A stretch of DNA of 64,000 nucleotides from Fusobacteria bacterium ZRK30. GTDB taxonomy: Bacteria; Fusobacteriota; Fusobacteriia; Fusobacteriales; Fusobacteriaceae. Positions within the stretch are counted from its first letter, which is position 1. Each line of letters starts with the position of its first letter. The position numbers and the translations under genes are program-made. Location of the stretch: contig CP102408.1 of NCBI GenBank assembly GCA_024628785.1, positions 28,199-92,198 of the forward strand. Reading direction: 5' to 3'. This document shows, in pieces, positions 45,018-53,008 of this stretch. The notes under the pieces are model-generated. The model was not told the DNA's origin. It saw nothing but the letters and a program-made list of their open reading frames with translations, and ran no database searches.

Positions 45018-46571
45018 TTAATTTAAGAATTTTTTTATAAACTCTCTGGCAGCTTCCCTTGGAGTATAACCTTTTTCATCGACAAGATAATTTAATTCCT
45101 GCATCTCATTGTCCGAAATTTTACCCCCTAATTTATTTAATACTTTTTCTATTTCCGGATGTTTTTTCAACACTTTAGAGTTTACAACGGGAGCAACATT
45201 ATATGGTGGGAAAAAACTTTTATCATCTTCTAATAAAGTTAAGTCATATTTTTTTATCCTTCCATCAGTACCATATCCAACAATTATATCTAAATCATTA
45301 TTTTTTAAAGCAGGAAATAAAAGACCTACATCCATTCCTTTTATTTCTTTTAACTCTATATCATAAACTTTGTTAACAGCCTTATTTCCGTCTTGACGAT
45401 CAACATATTCATTGTCACTACCTAATCTAAACTGACCCTTGTGTGATGAGATGTCAGATATTGTTTTCAAGTTGTATTTCTTGGAATTTTCTTTTGTCGT
45501 TAAGAAAACAAAAGTATTGTTAAAATTTAAAGGATCTAAAACATTTAAATTATATTTTTCTTTGAATTTATTTTTTACAATTTGATATGTTTTTTCAGAA
45601 TCTAGGATATCTTTTTGTTTAAAAATAGAGATATAAGCTGTACCGGTATATTCAGGGTAGATATCTACTTCATCATTTGTTATAGCTTGTAAAACAACCT
45701 GAGTACCGCCAAGTTCGATTACTTTAGGTATATAATCAGTATATTCCTCTATAAGCTGAGCATAAACTTCTCCTAAGATTCTTTGTTCGGTAAAGTTTTT
45801 ATGTCCAATGATAATAGTTTTATTTTTTATTGTATATTCTTGGTATTTAATATTTGCAACAATCAATATGGGGATTAAGAAAAGTATAGCGATAGAGCCT
45901 AATACTTTTTTTCTGTTACTCTGGATATAACTATTTTCTCTGGAATTTCTTTTAGGGGTAAGAGCTGTTTCAGCTATTCCCATTATATAGTTGACAGCTA
46001 TTGCCAGCATTGCCGTAGGAATAGCCCCCAATAATATCAATTGATTGTTGTTCGAGGCAATACCTCTAAATATAAAGTCTCCCAATCCCCCTGCCCCAAT
46101 TAACGATGCAATTGTTGCTGTTCCTATACTGGTAACTGTAGATACTTTTATTCCTCCCATCATAACTGGGATTGCCAATGGTAACTTTATTTTGAATAGT
46201 ATTTGTTTGTTGCTCATTCCTATTCCTGTAGCACTCTCTATTAAAAAGTCTTCCACTTCAGCTATTCCAATATAAGTGTTCATAATTATAGGAAGTAATG
46301 CGTACAAAAAAAGTACAAAAATTGCCGGTTTAATTCCTATTCCCAGTACTGGTATTATCAGACCAAACAATGCCAAGCTTGGAATTGTTTGAAAAACACT
46401 TACAGTACTTAGGGTATACTTTGAGAGAGACTTACTTTTAGATATATATATTCCTACAGGAACTCCTATTAATATCGCCAGTGTAACAGCTGTCAAAGAA
46501 ATCTGAAGATGTTCAAAGAGAGCTTTTATTAAATCTGCTTTATATTTTGCCATAAAATTCATAAATTCCAT
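45018..46571 (-). CDS. OpuC-type compatible-solute transporter, fused permease and binding protein
   Basis: A 517-residue fusion. Residues 1-210 form the OpuCB/ProW-type permease (QISLTAVTLAILIGVPVGIY, FQTIPSLALFGLIIP, GTATIASLIGAGGLGDFI). After a linker helix (about 225-245), residues 250-517 form an OpuCC-type glycine betaine/choline/carnitine-binding domain (IIIGHKNFTEQRILGEVYAQ, VDIYPEYTGTAYISI, VGYGTDGRIKKYDL). The binding domain would face the periplasm. It ends 2 bp from the start of its neighbour in the operon, the ATPase gene upstream. Its role is uptake of osmoprotectants during salt stress. Confidence 0.92.
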   Translation of the reverse strand: MEFMNFMAKYKADLIKALFEHLQISLTAVTLAILIGVPVGIYISKSKSLSKYTLSTVSVFQTIPSLALFGLIIPVLGIGIKPAIFVLFLYALLPIIMNTYIGIAEVEDFLIESATGIGMSNKQILFKIKLPLAIPVMMGGIKVSTVTSIGTATIASLIGAGGLGDFIFRGIASNNNQLILLGAIPTAMLAIAVNYIMGIAETALTPKRNSRENSYIQSNRKKVLGSIAILFLIPILIVANIKYQEYTIKNKTIIIGHKNFTEQRILGEVYAQLIEEYTDYIPKVIELGGTQVVLQAITNDEVDIYPEYTGTAYISIFKQKDILDSEKTYQIVKNKFKEKYNLNVLDPLNFNNTFVFLTTKENSKKYNLKTISDISSHKGQFRLGSDNEYVDRQDGNKAVNKVYDIELKEIKGMDVGLLFPALKNNDLDIIVGYGTDGRIKKYDLTLLEDDKSFFPPYNVAPVVNSKVLKKHPEIEKVLNKLGGKISDNEMQELNYLVDEKGYTPREAAREFIKKFLN

Positions 46572-46572
46572 A

Positions 46573-47715
46573 TTAATTCACCTCCGCTATAGATGGAGTA
46601 ATATCTGATATTACATTTAATAGATTAGATGGGGTAATGGCCCCTATTAAATTTCCTTCCTCATCATTTACAGGAAAGACCTTCAATTTAGTATCACTTA
46701 TTTTATTCAATACGTCCAACAAATTTTCCCTTTCATCCAGAGAAATAAATTTAGTATACATCAAGTCTGTGATTTTAGTATTTTCATCTAAGATCTCTCT
46801 TCTGTGAAAAATTAATTTTTTAGTAATTATTCCCTGAACCTTCTCTTTTTTTCCAATCTTTTTTATTACAAAAACAGCATCTATTTCATAATTTTTCATT
46901 TTTTCATATGCTCTGGCTATATGAGAGTTCTCAAGAACTGTAGGAATCTTAGTTTTCATAATATCCTTCACCAAAAGCATCTCTGGAGTTTTCCATAACC
47001 TGTCATTTCCTATAAAATACTCTACAAAAGAATTTTTTGGACGATTTAAAATGTTTTCAGGGGTATCAAACTGAAGGATCTCTCCTTCCTTTAAGATAGC
47101 TATCTTATCTGCCAGCTTTAAAGCTTCATCCATATCATGAGTTACAAAAATTATGGTTTTTTTTAATTTTTCCTGTAATGAGATCAGCTCATCTTGTAAA
47201 TTTTCCCGTGTAATAGGATCTAATGCAGAAAATGGTTCGTCCATCAAAATAATATCTGGATCTATAGCCAATGCTCTGGCTATTCCTATTCTCTGCTGCT
47301 GTCCGCCGGATAGTTCTTCTGGATATCTATTGTAATATGTTTCATCTAAATCCATTAATTCCAGTAACTCTAATGTTCTTTCTTTTGCTTTATTCTTATC
47401 CCATTTGAGGATACTGGGAACTATCTCTATATTTTCCCCTATCGTCATATGGGGAAACAGACCTACTTTTTGTATGACATAGCCTATTTTCTGCCTTAAA
47501 AGAACAGGGTTATAGTCATTTATATCTTTTCCATCGATTAAAATCTCCCCTGAAGATGATTCTATTAATTTATTAATTAATTTCATCAGGGTTGTCTTTC
47601 CACATCCTGATTCTCCTATAAGACAATAAAATTTTCCATTTTCAAAATCTATAGAAACATTTTTTATCACCTCTGTTTTCTCAAAATTTTTAACAACATT
47701 TTTCAATTTAATCAT
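46573..47715 (-). CDS. opuCA: OpuCA-type ATPase with CBS domains
   Basis: A 380-residue ATP-binding subunit of the compatible-solute importer. Walker A is GESGCGKTT, the signature LSGGQQQRIGIARAL and Walker B IILMDEPFSALD. Two CBS domains occupy about residues 250-375 (VKDIMKTKIPTVLENSHIAR, LMYTKFISLDERENLLDVLN), which in related transporters sense ionic strength. ATG 47715 stands behind AAGGAGG; a longer reading from 47742 starts inside the terminator and is rejected. It is the first gene of the operon, behind a long leader ending in an attenuator. Confidence 0.93.
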   Translation of the reverse strand: MIKLKNVVKNFEKTEVIKNVSIDFENGKFYCLIGESGCGKTTLMKLINKLIESSSGEILIDGKDINDYNPVLLRQKIGYVIQKVGLFPHMTIGENIEIVPSILKWDKNKAKERTLELLELMDLDETYYNRYPEELSGGQQQRIGIARALAIDPDIILMDEPFSALDPITRENLQDELISLQEKLKKTIIFVTHDMDEALKLADKIAILKEGEILQFDTPENILNRPKNSFVEYFIGNDRLWKTPEMLLVKDIMKTKIPTVLENSHIARAYEKMKNYEIDAVFVIKKIGKKEKVQGIITKKLIFHRREILDENTKITDLMYTKFISLDERENLLDVLNKISDTKLKVFPVNDEEGNLIGAITPSNLLNVISDITPSIAEVN

Positions 47716-47730
47716 ATATTCCTCCTTAAT

Positions 47731-47999
47731 AAAAAAAAACACTCTAACTCAACTACCATAGTGGTAATAGAGTTAGAGTGTTTAAGTTTCGTCTGATAGA
47801 CTCACAATATGCCACATAAGTAGCATAACTCATTGCCTCAAAAGAGACCCTGAATAAACCCCAGTTCTACAAATATTTTTCAAATAAAATTTTCCTTTTG
47901 TCCAATTGATTCGTATCTATACTATAAAAAACATTATAAACCTCGCCAATTAAGTATTCATTTTATCTACTTCATATTCTATTCTTTTCATCCATTATA
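47731..47999 (-). promoter_or_regulatory. OpuC promoter and 270-nt leader with attenuator
   Basis: On the minus strand a promoter (TTGATT, 16 bp, extended TGTTATAAT; -10 at plus 47994-47999) is followed by a leader with several pairing segments. Examples are TATGCTAC with GTGGCATA (plus 47802-47828 region) and CTC...GAG stretches around 47831-47845. The leader ends in a strong terminator (AAACACTCTAACTC with GAGTTAGAGTGTTT, plus 47737-47783) plus a run of nine T residues, just before the ribosome site of opuCA. This is the layout of a riboswitch or attenuator. I could not match it to a class. Confidence 0.6.
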
Positions 48000-48116
48000 A
48001 CACATAAACTAAATAAATCAACCGTTATAACCATTATATATATATTATGAAATAAATTTATTAGATCCATTTTCTACCTCCAAGTTGATATTTATCTAAT
48101 ATAAATATCACTCCTA

Positions 48117-48180
48117 CTTTCACAAAATTCTTAATTTACAACGTAAATTTCTGGTATTTTGGTGATTCCCTTTATGGGTA
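48117..48180. repeat. Dispersed repeat A, copy 2
   Basis: AAAATTCTTAATTTACAACG and TTTTGGTGATTCCCTTTATG match the copies at 32.7 kb and 48.66 kb. It marks the left border of the GC-rich segment. Confidence 0.7.
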
Positions 48181-48199
48181 AAAACCATCAACTCTTAAA

Positions 48200-48590
48200 A
48201 ATTAGATAGGCATCCAACATCTTTCTCTCATTCCTGGCGATTCTCCGAAAGATCGGCTGGAGACCAGCTCCTGCACGACCAGGTATCAGCTTACCTCTTT
48301 CGTCCTTATTGGAGACGGACTCGGAGGATCTCCAGCCGAGGGGAACTTACTTCATCCCCCCTCACACTCCCCTTGGCTACCCCCTCTAATCGGTAGCGTT
48401 CGTGAGGGGATACTCATATGGGGTAGCACTTCGCGGAGTCAATAAATACAGGATTGGGTGAACCTCGACCATCTCTGCCATCCAATGACCCTCTGGGTAG
48501 AAGAACACGCAGTTCATTCCCTGAAGAAGCGATCCTCGAAGCCTGGCAGGGATAAGCGGTCTCGGATATCCTTTTTTATATCTAATATTA
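48200..48590. ncRNA. GC-rich, multi-stem segment; candidate structured RNA
   Basis: This stretch is clearly richer in G+C than its surroundings and has no acceptable reading frame. Perfect or near-perfect stems are TCGGCTGGAGA (48253-48263) with TCTCCAGCCGA (48329-48339), CCCCTCAC (48358-48365) with GTGAGGGG (48402-48409) enclosing GCTACC with GGTAGC, ATTGGGT (48453-48459) with ATCCAAT (48480-48486), and TCCCTG (48518-48523) with CAGGGA (48547-48552). Direct repeats flank it, and a bidirectional terminator (48623-48662) lies to its right. The strand is not known. Confidence 0.45.
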
Positions 48591-48622
48591 TAGTTTTAGA
48601 CTTAAAAACTTAAAAACAATCA

Positions 48623-48662
48623 AAAAAGAGCAGATGAATGAAGATAGCATCTACTCTTTTTC
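48623..48662. terminator. Bidirectional terminator
   Basis: AAAAGAG-C-AGATG and CATCT-A-CTCTTTT form the stem, with A and T runs on both sides. It would end the leftward diguanylate-cyclase transcript and any rightward RNA from the GC-rich segment. Confidence 0.7.
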
Positions 48663-48727
48663 TTCTCAAAGTTCTTAATTTATGATAATAAATTTATAGA
48701 TACTTTGGTGATACCCTTTACGGGTAC
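48662..48727. repeat. Dispersed repeat A, copy 3
   Basis: AGTTCTTAATTTATGATAAT and CTTTGGTGATACCCTTTACG match the other two copies. It is the right border of the GC-rich segment and has the same orientation as the left border. Confidence 0.7.
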
Positions 48728-48783
48728 ATTTTTCTAACTCAAAACCTATGTTTAAGGCAAAAAGGTCGCTCCGCCTTTCCAAC

Positions 48784-49470
48784 TTAATATTCCACCCTGT
48801 TTCTTCCATTATCTTTAGCTGTATAGAGTTTATTGTCTACTCGTTTTATAAAACCATCCAAATCTTCTTCAAAATTAAAGGATACCACTCCAAAACTACA
48901 TGAAACCTTTTCTATATTTTTTATCTGGAAGTTATAGATCAATTTTCTTATTCTCTCTGCGACTAATACTGCAAACTCCAAAGAAGTATTAGGAAGCAGT
49001 ACCATAAATTCTTCTCCGCCCCATCGGCAGAAAACATCTGTTTCCCGGACTGATTTTTTTACCAGTTTAGATATTTCAACCAAGACCAGATCCCCTATAT
49101 CATGGCCATATCTGTCGTTGATATTTTTAAAAAAATCAATATCAAACATAATTATTGAAAGGTCTGTTCTATATCTTTTGGATCTTAGAACCTCCACCTT
49201 AATAACTTCATTAAATTTTAGACGGTTATATGCCTTCGTCAGATGGTCTGTTTCTGAAAGGCGGGTTACATGTTCTAGGTTCTCCTCAAGTTTCTTACTT
49301 AATTTAACATAATCATTTATCAGAGTTTTAAAAAGCTCTCGTTGAATTTTATTATGAGCTATCTGGCTTCTGTGCTCAATCAATAGTTTTAATACCTCCG
49401 GATGATCATTACAGACATCCAAATCTTTTACAACAGCTTTAAATATGTCGCTTTTTTTTATTTTTTTCAT
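48784..49470 (-). CDS. GGDEF-domain diguanylate cyclase
   Basis: A 228-residue soluble protein. The C-terminal domain (about 70-228) has the catalytic RWGGEEFMVLLP motif and an inhibitory RxxD site (RETD) five residues before it, so it should make cyclic di-GMP and be product-inhibited. The N-terminal 65 residues are helical and may receive a signal. Its start overlaps the stop of the oxygen-sensor-like gene upstream (ATGA, 49467-49470), so the two proteins are made together and probably form a sensor and output pair. Confidence 0.92.
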   Translation of the reverse strand: MKKIKKSDIFKAVVKDLDVCNDHPEVLKLLIEHRSQIAHNKIQRELFKTLINDYVKLSKKLEENLEHVTRLSETDHLTKAYNRLKFNEVIKVEVLRSKRYRTDLSIIMFDIDFFKNINDRYGHDIGDLVLVEISKLVKKSVRETDVFCRWGGEEFMVLLPNTSLEFAVLVAERIRKLIYNFQIKNIEKVSCSFGVVSFNFEEDLDGFIKRVDNKLYTAKDNGRNRVEY

Positions 49471-50303
49471 ATCTGATCATCCTCGAGAAATTGGTCTATA
49501 CCAATTTTCTTTTCTTTTTTTAGAATGTCCATTATAAAATTGATATCCTTACTTCCCCTGATGAGACTCCCATGCTGGGAAGCTATTGTTTTTATAGGTA
49601 ATTTTTTTATTTTATCCAGTGCAAAATCTAAAGATTTTTTAGAAGTCATGATTTTTTGATGGAAAAACAAGATCTTTGAGATAGGACACTCTTTTTTTCC
49701 TAATTTACAGTTAAATGGACCAGATAAACTATAGTCAGAACAGGTATGACAAGTGCTGTCTAAATTAGAAAATAGATCCCATTCTTTAGCGGTACTTCCA
49801 AAAAGATCACTGCTGAAAAGTGTTCCTGTCTCCTCATCAAAGGTAACAAAACTTGCACTTGAATGACAGTAAGGAGTCATTATAAATTTCAGTTTTCTTC
49901 CAGTTGCAAATTGAAATTCAAATTGATTTTTTTCTATACATTCGCTTTTAAGGTTTGTACCATAATATTTAATAAAAACATTGTTATCTTCATGGGAAAG
50001 AATACTTAAATCATCGTTATCAATCAATTCTTCAAAGTCCGGGATACTCCCACATAGGTCAGGATCATAATGATGGTATATTAATTTCTGTATATTATTA
50101 GGATTTACACCTGTCTGTAATATTTTTAACATCACAGTACTAAAATCATTCCTGCTTCCACCATCAATTAAGACAGCTTCATCTCCTTCAATTATTAAAA
50201 ATGGATTACAGTGAAGAAAATATTCATCGTCGTAAAATCCAACCCAGTAAATTCCTTTAGCTATCTCTATAGGCTCCTTGTATTTTGATATTTTATTATT
50301 CAT
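49467..50303 (-). CDS. Metallo-beta-lactamase-fold diiron protein (ODP-like oxygen sensor)
   Basis: A 278-residue protein like the beta-lactamase domain of flavodiiron proteins, without the flavodoxin part. The metal-site region reads IYHHYDPDLCGS, where classical enzymes have H-x-E/H-x-D-H, followed by TPYCHSSASFVTFDE, FSSDLFGS and SQHGSLIRG. Cysteine-rich DSTCHTCSDYSLSGPFNCKL is an unusual insert. Stand-alone domains of this kind (ODP) bind oxygen at a diiron site and signal to partners. Overlap with a diguanylate cyclase gene suggests oxygen-controlled c-di-GMP synthesis. Confidence 0.85.
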   Translation of the reverse strand: MNNKISKYKEPIEIAKGIYWVGFYDDEYFLHCNPFLIIEGDEAVLIDGGSRNDFSTVMLKILQTGVNPNNIQKLIYHHYDPDLCGSIPDFEELIDNDDLSILSHEDNNVFIKYYGTNLKSECIEKNQFEFQFATGRKLKFIMTPYCHSSASFVTFDEETGTLFSSDLFGSTAKEWDLFSNLDSTCHTCSDYSLSGPFNCKLGKKECPISKILFFHQKIMTSKKSLDFALDKIKKLPIKTIASQHGSLIRGSKDINFIMDILKKEKKIGIDQFLEDDQI

Positions 50304-50482
50304 AATTATTTACCCCTTTATTTTGTGATTTAGAAAATTATTTAGAATTTATTTTCATACTTTTATATTATTTATACACAAGTTCCCGCTGATTTCTTTT
50401 ATTATTCAAATTTTTTCTGTATTTTCAAAGGAATATGTTTTTTATCCAGTATAAAATAATAACTTTTAGACGTTACACCTCT

Positions 50483-50527
50483 AAAAAAGGCCATTTTAAC
50501 TACTCTTCCCTAAATGGCCTTTTTTTT
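50483..50527. terminator. Bidirectional terminator
   Basis: AAAAAAGGCCATTT and AAATGGCCTTTTTTTT pair around the loop TAACTACTCTTCCCT. The same loop recurs in the terminator at 51.7 kb. Confidence 0.8.
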
Positions 50528-50632
50528 ATTGTATTTTTTTATTACAGTACTTACCATAATTTAATTTATAGACCTATCTAAAAAAAGGATTTTACTTAAT
50601 AAATAATAAATATATATTAAGGATGTGATTTT

Positions 50633-51613
50633 ATGAATAAAAAAAATGGGTTTACTATAATTGAATTATTAATAATTATTGCGATTATAGGTATTTTAGC
50701 TGTGACAGCTATCCCAAAGCTTCGAAAAGAATTAAATAAAGGGAAGGTGGCAAAGATTCAGCATAAATTAGGATTGATCAGGTCCAAACTTTCCATTGAA
50801 AGTAATATTTCTTTTGAATTCCCTGATTTAGTTTCCAACGATATAAATTTATTGAATAAATTTGATATCCATCCTACAGAACCTTTTTCATCTGATAGTA
50901 ATTCATATGGAGAAACAGATAAAGTAGTTTCTGCTAGAGATAATAGTGGTGGATGGTACTATATTAAGGAGGAAGGAGAAATCTATGCCAACCTGCCTAA
51001 TGGTGCCTATACTGGGGATCCTAAATATGAAATTTGGAATGATAAATTAATAAAATTATCAGACCTTCAAAATTTAGAAGATGTTGGCGATGTGAAAGCT
51101 ATGGAAGTAAATGATAGAGGAGAGTATATAAATAACCCTAGTTTTGAAAATCTAAATACTGGAGTGTATGCTCAAGTAGATGCCAGTAGTATTGAACATT
51201 GGAATACTACAGCTTCAGATAATAAAATAGAAGTATGGAGTGACGGCTTTCTAGGCGTTCCAGCAGCAGATGGGAATCATTTTTTAGAATTAAATGCAAA
51301 TGAAGTAGCTTCATTATATCAGGAAGTTGTTACAATACCGGGAACAGTTCTAAAATGGTCTATAAATCACAGAGGAAGGCTAGGAGAAGATACGGCTACC
51401 ATTAGTGTCGGTAATGGAGAAGACGCCGTTATTTTAGAAACTATGAAAGATAGTAATGATCAGTGGGGTACTTATACTGGTACATATATAGTTCCAGAAG
51501 GACAGACGGTTACTACATTTTATTTAAACTCTGTTGATTCGACAGGAGGCAATAAAACTGTAGGAAACTTAATAGATAATTTTTCAGTAAAAGCAGATTT
51601 AAATGAAGATTAA
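50633..51613 (+). CDS. Type IV prepilin-like protein with jelly-roll C-terminal domain
   Basis: A 326-residue protein with a class III signal: MNKKNG then FTIIELLIIIAIIGILAVTA, so the prepilin peptidase would cut after Gly6 and methylate Phe. A pilin helix follows (to about residue 55). The C-terminal half from about residue 170 (NPSFENLNTGVYAQVDASSI) looks like a carbohydrate-binding or lectin-like beta-sandwich. This fits a minor pilin or pseudopilin carrying an adhesive head. No other pilus genes are nearby. The ribosome site AAGGATGTGAT is moderate. Confidence 0.8.
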   Translation: MNKKNGFTIIELLIIIAIIGILAVTAIPKLRKELNKGKVAKIQHKLGLIRSKLSIESNISFEFPDLVSNDINLLNKFDIHPTEPFSSDSNSYGETDKVVSARDNSGGWYYIKEEGEIYANLPNGAYTGDPKYEIWNDKLIKLSDLQNLEDVGDVKAMEVNDRGEYINNPSFENLNTGVYAQVDASSIEHWNTTASDNKIEVWSDGFLGVPAADGNHFLELNANEVASLYQEVVTIPGTVLKWSINHRGRLGEDTATISVGNGEDAVILETMKDSNDQWGTYTGTYIVPEGQTVTTFYLNSVDSTGGNKTVGNLIDNFSVKADLNED

Positions 51614-51682
51614 TAAAAAAATAAAGGAAATTACTTATTAGAGAGTATAAATGATTAGCCTTTTAATATTATATTGGTTATA

Positions 51683-51727
51683 AAAAGAGCCATTTCAACT
51701 ACTCTTACCCTAAATGGCTCTTTTTTA
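51683..51727 (+). terminator. Terminator after the prepilin-like gene
   Basis: AAAGAGCCATTT pairs with AAATGGCTCTTT around CAACTACTCTTACCCT, followed by T residues. Confidence 0.75.
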
Positions 51728-51772
51728 ATGGAAAAAACACCCTCAAATTTTTAAGGTGTTTTTTTCATTATT

Positions 51773-51960
51773 TTACCATAGATATTCCAAATTAAATCCT
51801 ACACCTGTTTCCTCTCCATTACTGTCATCGCTATAACTTACTCCTCCACCTACAAGAAAGACTGGAGTTACTTCTACTTCCACACCTATTCCTACTAAAA
51901 CCATATTTTCACCTCTATTCTGCCCAGAAAAAGTAGTCATTGAATATGGTGTGTGTCCTG
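51773..51960 (-). pseudogene. C-terminal fragment of an outer-membrane beta-barrel protein
   Basis: The minus strand reads SMTTFSGQNRGENMVLVGIG, VEVEVTPVFLVGGGVSYSDD and GVGFNLEYLW, stop at 51773. Alternating residues and a final aromatic residue are typical of the last strands of an outer-membrane barrel. No start or N-terminal part is present. A terminator (AAAACACC/GGTGTTTT, 51733-51765) follows it. Confidence 0.6.
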
Positions 51961-52147
51961 TCTACTCTTAGATCAGCCATATCAAAGCCGCTTTCAACAA
52001 CCAATACAAAAACTATCGTGGATTTAGAATTCTTACTTAAAACATGGTTTTAAAATTTATATACGTTGAGTTAATATTCTTATCTTGAAAATTGTTAAAA
52101 ACTAATAAAATGTGATATATTCTAAATAAGAAAATAAATAGTTTTGA

Positions 52148-52228
52148 AAAAAGGCAAAGCAAAGGAAACTTTGTGACGCAAAGCTATAGGGTCTGAGTCC
52201 TGTAATGGATATGATAGCCAGTTGTCAA
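52148..52228 (+). promoter_or_regulatory. Cyclic di-GMP-I (GEMM) riboswitch
   Basis: The segment shows the class I pattern: GGCAAAGC at the 5' side, the core GTGACGCAAAGCTATAGGGT, a variable P3 arm (CTGAGTCC...GGATATG) and the conserved ATAGCCAGTTG at the end. It lies just upstream of the TPR-protein gene. The end GTTGTC (52221-52226) can pair with GACAAC (52243-52248), enclosing the ribosome site AGGGGG, so ligand binding probably controls translation. Confidence 0.88.
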
Positions 52229-52248
52229 AATTTCTTTAGGGGGACAAC

Positions 52249-52620
52249 ATGCTTAAAATTCTGCTCAACAAACTTATTAAAAATAATTTTTTAGGTGAAG
52301 AAATAAAATCAAAAGAAGAAAGAGAATTGTTAAAAAGCTGTAACCAAGCTATTAAACTCAACCCAGATAATCCAGATGGTTACTTCAATAGAGGAAATTT
52401 AAAGTTTAAATCAGGGGACTACCAAGGTGCAATGAAAGATTATAATAAAGCCATAAGATTAAACCCCGAATATTTACAGGCATATCATAGTAGGGCAATA
52501 ACAAAAGAGAGATTAGATTATTACAATGGAGCTATCGCTGATTATAACTTTATTTTAAAAATAAATTCCTCAGATATATTAGCATATAAGAATAAAAATA
52601 TTATTCAACAAAGATTTTAG
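52249..52620 (+). CDS. Small TPR-repeat protein under c-di-GMP control
   Basis: A 123-residue cytoplasmic protein with about two and a half tetratricopeptide repeats (CNQAIKLNPDNPDGYFNRGN, YNKAIRLNPEYLQAYHSRAI, YNFILKINSSDILAYKNKN). Such repeats bind partner proteins. There is no signal peptide or catalytic domain. Its ribosome site AGGGGG is inside a hairpin controlled by the preceding riboswitch, so it is made or withheld according to the c-di-GMP level. The partner is unknown. Confidence 0.8.
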   Translation: MLKILLNKLIKNNFLGEEIKSKEERELLKSCNQAIKLNPDNPDGYFNRGNLKFKSGDYQGAMKDYNKAIRLNPEYLQAYHSRAITKERLDYYNGAIADYNFILKINSSDILAYKNKNIIQQRF

Positions 52621-52741
52621 CATAATGTAATAAGATATAGAAAGAGAAATTATCTATATCAATGCCCTACTTGAAAACACTAAAACATAATGATAAATAT
52701 GTTAAAATGTAGCGTTTTGTTAATATAACTATAATTGTGAC

Positions 52742-52769
52742 AAAAAGACACTAAATTTAGTGTCTTTTT
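52742..52769. terminator. Bidirectional terminator
   Basis: AAAAAGACACTAAA and TTTAGTGTCTTTTT form a perfect 14-bp stem between the convergent TPR and coiled-coil genes. Confidence 0.85.
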
Positions 52770-52780
52770 GTTGGTACCTT

Positions 52781-53008
52781 CTAACCAGTTGCTTGCGATT
52801 CTTGTTTGAATTTTTTTTCAAGATTAGTCAAGTTTTCTAAATCTTTTTCTAATTTGTCTATTTTTATTTTAATATTTTCTATTCGTTGAGCTACTTTTTC
52901 ACTTCTATTTTCAACTTCATAATCTTTTTCTAATCTCTTTAATTCTTCTTCCGCAACTAATTTCCTTGTTTTTCTTAATTCTTTGATTTGTTTCAGTTTA
53001 TTAATCAT
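52781..53008 (-). CDS. Small coiled-coil protein
   Basis: A 75-residue product from ATG 53008 (MINKLKQIKELRKTRKLVAE) with a GGAGGT site; the longer reading from 53032 starts before that site and is rejected. Almost the whole protein is a charged heptad-type coiled coil (RIENIKIKIDKLEKDLENLT). No signal peptide or domain was recognised. It may be a structural or regulatory helper, but nothing in its context tells. Confidence 0.65.
   Translation of the reverse strand: MINKLKQIKELRKTRKLVAEEELKRLEKDYEVENRSEKVAQRIENIKIKIDKLEKDLENLTNLEKKFKQESQATG

Noticed and set aside
48200..48590. Short reading frames inside the GC-rich segment, for example a minus-strand frame with FYPEGHWMAEMVEVHPILYL
   Set aside because: They lack ribosome sites, are broken by stops and overlap strong stems, as happens by chance in structured RNA.
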